A DNA stretch of 64,000 nt from Ewingella americana (lineage in GTDB: Bacteria > Pseudomonadota > Gammaproteobacteria > Enterobacterales > Enterobacteriaceae): positions 1-64,000 of the forward strand of contig NZ_RCZD01000001.1 in NCBI RefSeq assembly GCF_006438725.1, written 5' to 3'. The position numbers and the translations under genes are program-made. How positions within the stretch are numbered: position 1 is the stretch's first letter; each line of letters starts with the position of its first letter. Of this stretch, positions 62,391 to 64,000 are shown in pieces. Below the pieces are notes generated by a model. That model was not told the origin of the DNA and ran no database searches. It saw only the letters and a list, made by a program, of their open reading frames with translations.

Positions 62391-62470
62391 TGTTATGCCT
62401 CAATACGTCATTACGGCTTCGTGCTATGCAAAAGAGCGCCGAAGCGCTCTTTTATTTCAATCAATATGGG

Positions 62471-63610
62471 TTAATCAAGGCCTAATACACCGCGCAATTT
62501 GGCGAGATCTTCCGCCAGTGTGGTGATCGGTCCTTTCATTGCATTACGGTCGGCGTCAGACAGCTTCTCGTAATGCTCATAGCCTTCTTTGGTTTTGTAT
62601 TTATCCAGCAGCGCATCAACGGTTTTGAAGTTGGCGTCGATCTTATCCAGCAGCGGTTTGTCGGCTTTCACCAGCAACGGACGCAGCAGGTTGACGATTT
62701 TCTGTGCGCCATCAAGGTTGGCACGGAAATCCCACAGATCGGTGCGGCTGTAGCGGTCTTCTTCACCGCTGATTTTGCTGGAGGCCACTTCTTCGATCAG
62801 GCCCGCTGCGCCGCCAACCACTTTGCTTGGCGGGAAGGTCAGATCGGTGATGCGTTTTTGCAAATCCAGCACGTCGCTATACAGTTTGTCAGCGAACTTC
62901 CCGGTGCCTTTGGTGGTTTTATCCGCGAACAGGATTTTTTCCAGGCGGTGGAAACCGGTAAAGTTCGGGTCTTCCGCTTTCTTCTCGAAATCGTCTTCAC
63001 GGGCGTCAATGCTGCCGTCAAGGTCAGAGAACAGTTCGGCAATCGGTTCGATGCGCTCGTAGTAAACACGGGTTGACGGATAAAGCGCCTGGGCTTTTTT
63101 CAGGTCACCCTTTTTGATAGCGTCGGTGAAAGCTTTGGTGTGCGAAACCAGCTCACCCACCTGCTGCGTTACATAGACTTTGTATTCTGCAATCGGACCC
63201 ACCAGCGCCATGGCGTCAGGTTTGGTTGCGGTGCTTGCGCCTTCAGCCGTAACGGTCAGCTTACCTTTCGGGTTGCTGAGCAGGCCGCAGGTCATGTCAT
63301 ATTCGCCCGGCTCAAGATTGGCGGTCATTTTCTGGGTGAAGCCCGGCGCGATGTTTTCGCGCTCTTCGACGACCATCACGCCTTTCAGAATTTCCCACTC
63401 CAGCCCTTTCTGGCTGGCGTTATGCACCACAAACTGAGTTTTACCGGCCGGCACGCTGAGTGACATCGGGTCACACTGCTGGTCATTTACGCTGATTTTC
63501 ACTTGCGGAACATCAGCAGCCAGCGCGTTGGCGCTCAGGGCAAAAGCAGGCAAAGATAAGAGTGCCATCTGTAGCGCTTTACGGCGAAATACGGTGGTCG
63601 AGTAAGACAT
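62471..63610 (-). CDS. efeO: Periplasmic iron uptake protein EfeO
   Basis: About 379 residues with a signal peptide ([19 protein letters not shown]), an N-terminal cupredoxin-like domain ([41 protein letters not shown]) and a C-terminal M75 imelysin-like domain with the conserved HxxE (FHRLEKILF). It hands iron to EfeU. ATG 63610 has GGGAG 7 bases upstream; the frame is open to 63826 but overlaps efeU there. Confidence 0.95.
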   Translation of the reverse strand: MSYSTTVFRRKALQMALLSLPAFALSANALAADVPQVKISVNDQQCDPMSLSVPAGKTQFVVHNASQKGLEWEILKGVMVVEERENIAPGFTQKMTANLEPGEYDMTCGLLSNPKGKLTVTAEGASTATKPDAMALVGPIAEYKVYVTQQVGELVSHTKAFTDAIKKGDLKKAQALYPSTRVYYERIEPIAELFSDLDGSIDAREDDFEKKAEDPNFTGFHRLEKILFADKTTKGTGKFADKLYSDVLDLQKRITDLTFPPSKVVGGAAGLIEEVASSKISGEEDRYSRTDLWDFRANLDGAQKIVNLLRPLLVKADKPLLDKIDANFKTVDALLDKYKTKEGYEHYEKLSDADRNAMKGPITTLAEDLAKLRGVLGLD

Positions 63611-63659
63611 GAACAACTCCCTGACAGAGACAGTGGATGAACAAATAAGCTTTATAAAA

Positions 63660-64000
63660 TCAGCGTGGTGTTTTTTGTCCGGCGGCTGAGGAAACGGCCA
63701 CCGGTGGTTTGCCCTGCGGCATAAAGAACAGGAACAGTGCCGGGATGAGGTAAAGGAAATAGACCGACACTTCACTGACCGTTGGCGCTTCCTGATAACC
63801 AAACATGCCTTCCAGCAGCGTGCCAAACAGCGAATGGGTTGAGAGCACGTTACTCATATCAAAAGCCACGTCCTGCATACGGTTCCACAGACCGGCTTCA
63901 TGGAAGGCGCGAATCGCACCCGCTGCCAGGCCCGCCGCGACAAACAGAATAAACAGGCTGGTCCATTTGAAAAACTTCGCCAGATGCAGCTTCACCCCGC
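63660..64000 (-). CDS. efeU: Ferrous iron permease EfeU, C-terminal part (cut by window edge)
   Basis: The frame is open to the end of the window; about 113 residues are visible, beginning [36 protein letters not shown], typical of the last spans of the FTR1-type permease. The iron-binding REGLE motifs should lie beyond 64000. The tail [20 protein letters not shown] is cytoplasmic. Upstream gene of efeUOB, 49 bp before efeO. Confidence 0.9.
   Translation of the reverse strand, partial: GVKLHLAKFFKWTSLFILFVAAGLAAGAIRAFHEAGLWNRMQDVAFDMSNVLSTHSLFGTLLEGMFGYQEAPTVSEVSVYFLYLIPALFLFFMPQGKPPVAVSSAAGQKTPR

Overview
The window reads as the chromosome of an enterobacterium (Enterobacterales, probably Rahnella/Serratia/Ewingella-like). 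The signs are a complete narGHJI-narK-narXL nitrate respiration set with FNR boxes, a ychO-type inverse autotransporter next to narL, chaC and chaA close by, phoH beside efeUOB, an OmpC/F-type porin, and gluconate dehydrogenase of the three-subunit membrane type. I see no rRNA, tRNA, CRISPR or phage genes. The genus is inference; the order-level call rests on many near-identical protein families.

Layout. 1-298: right end of an IS4-family element. 345-9803: an uncharacterised catabolic locus with a TenA-like protein, a BtpA/SgcQ-family protein, a PfkB kinase, a ribose-type ABC importer, a LacI-family regulator, a phosphotriesterase-family hydrolase and an M20 peptidase/deacylase. 10123-20367: a LysR gene, then a minus-strand operon for uptake and breakdown of D-amino-acid-containing peptides (DUF1611, dipeptide epimerase, fused dipeptide ATPase, binding protein, two permeases, S58 and M55 aminopeptidases). 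20650-24267: porin with a long regulatory upstream region, and an ABC exporter. 25347-39802: a small membrane protein, narIJHG, a CBS-domain ClC channel, a glutamine-amidotransferase-like gene, narK and narXL. 40478-46212: ychO and the gluconate 2-dehydrogenase operon. 47005-49039: PEBP-family and DUF998 proteins and an AT-rich pair of unknown genes. 49094-56532: a second dipeptide ABC system with two binding proteins. 56830-64000: chaC, chaA, phoH, efeB, efeO and the end of efeU.

The most unusual feature is a family of dispersed 300-1000 bp intergenic repeats (near 9.8, 24.4, 39.8, 46.3 and 50.8 kb). Each is built from arms that start with hexamer runs (TTCAAA/GAGTTT), carry small GTGGGC/GCCCAC hairpins, then a larger stem-loop whose stem sequence changes between copies while pairing is kept, then a 14-base core GGCCGTGTTTCAGG. 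Four of the five copies hold arms in inverted orientation. Arms tend to begin exactly at a stop codon and to read in the direction of that gene. I do not recognise this as ERIC, REP/BIME or a known MITE.

A second link is regulatory: a LacI-type palindrome (core TAAACCGGTTTA) lies upstream of the sugar-ABC/hydrolase operon at 5501 and again, in tandem, upstream of the glutamine-amidotransferase-like gene at 34675, which suggests one regulon over two distant loci. Functions are assigned from motifs and remembered family sequences; no database search was possible.
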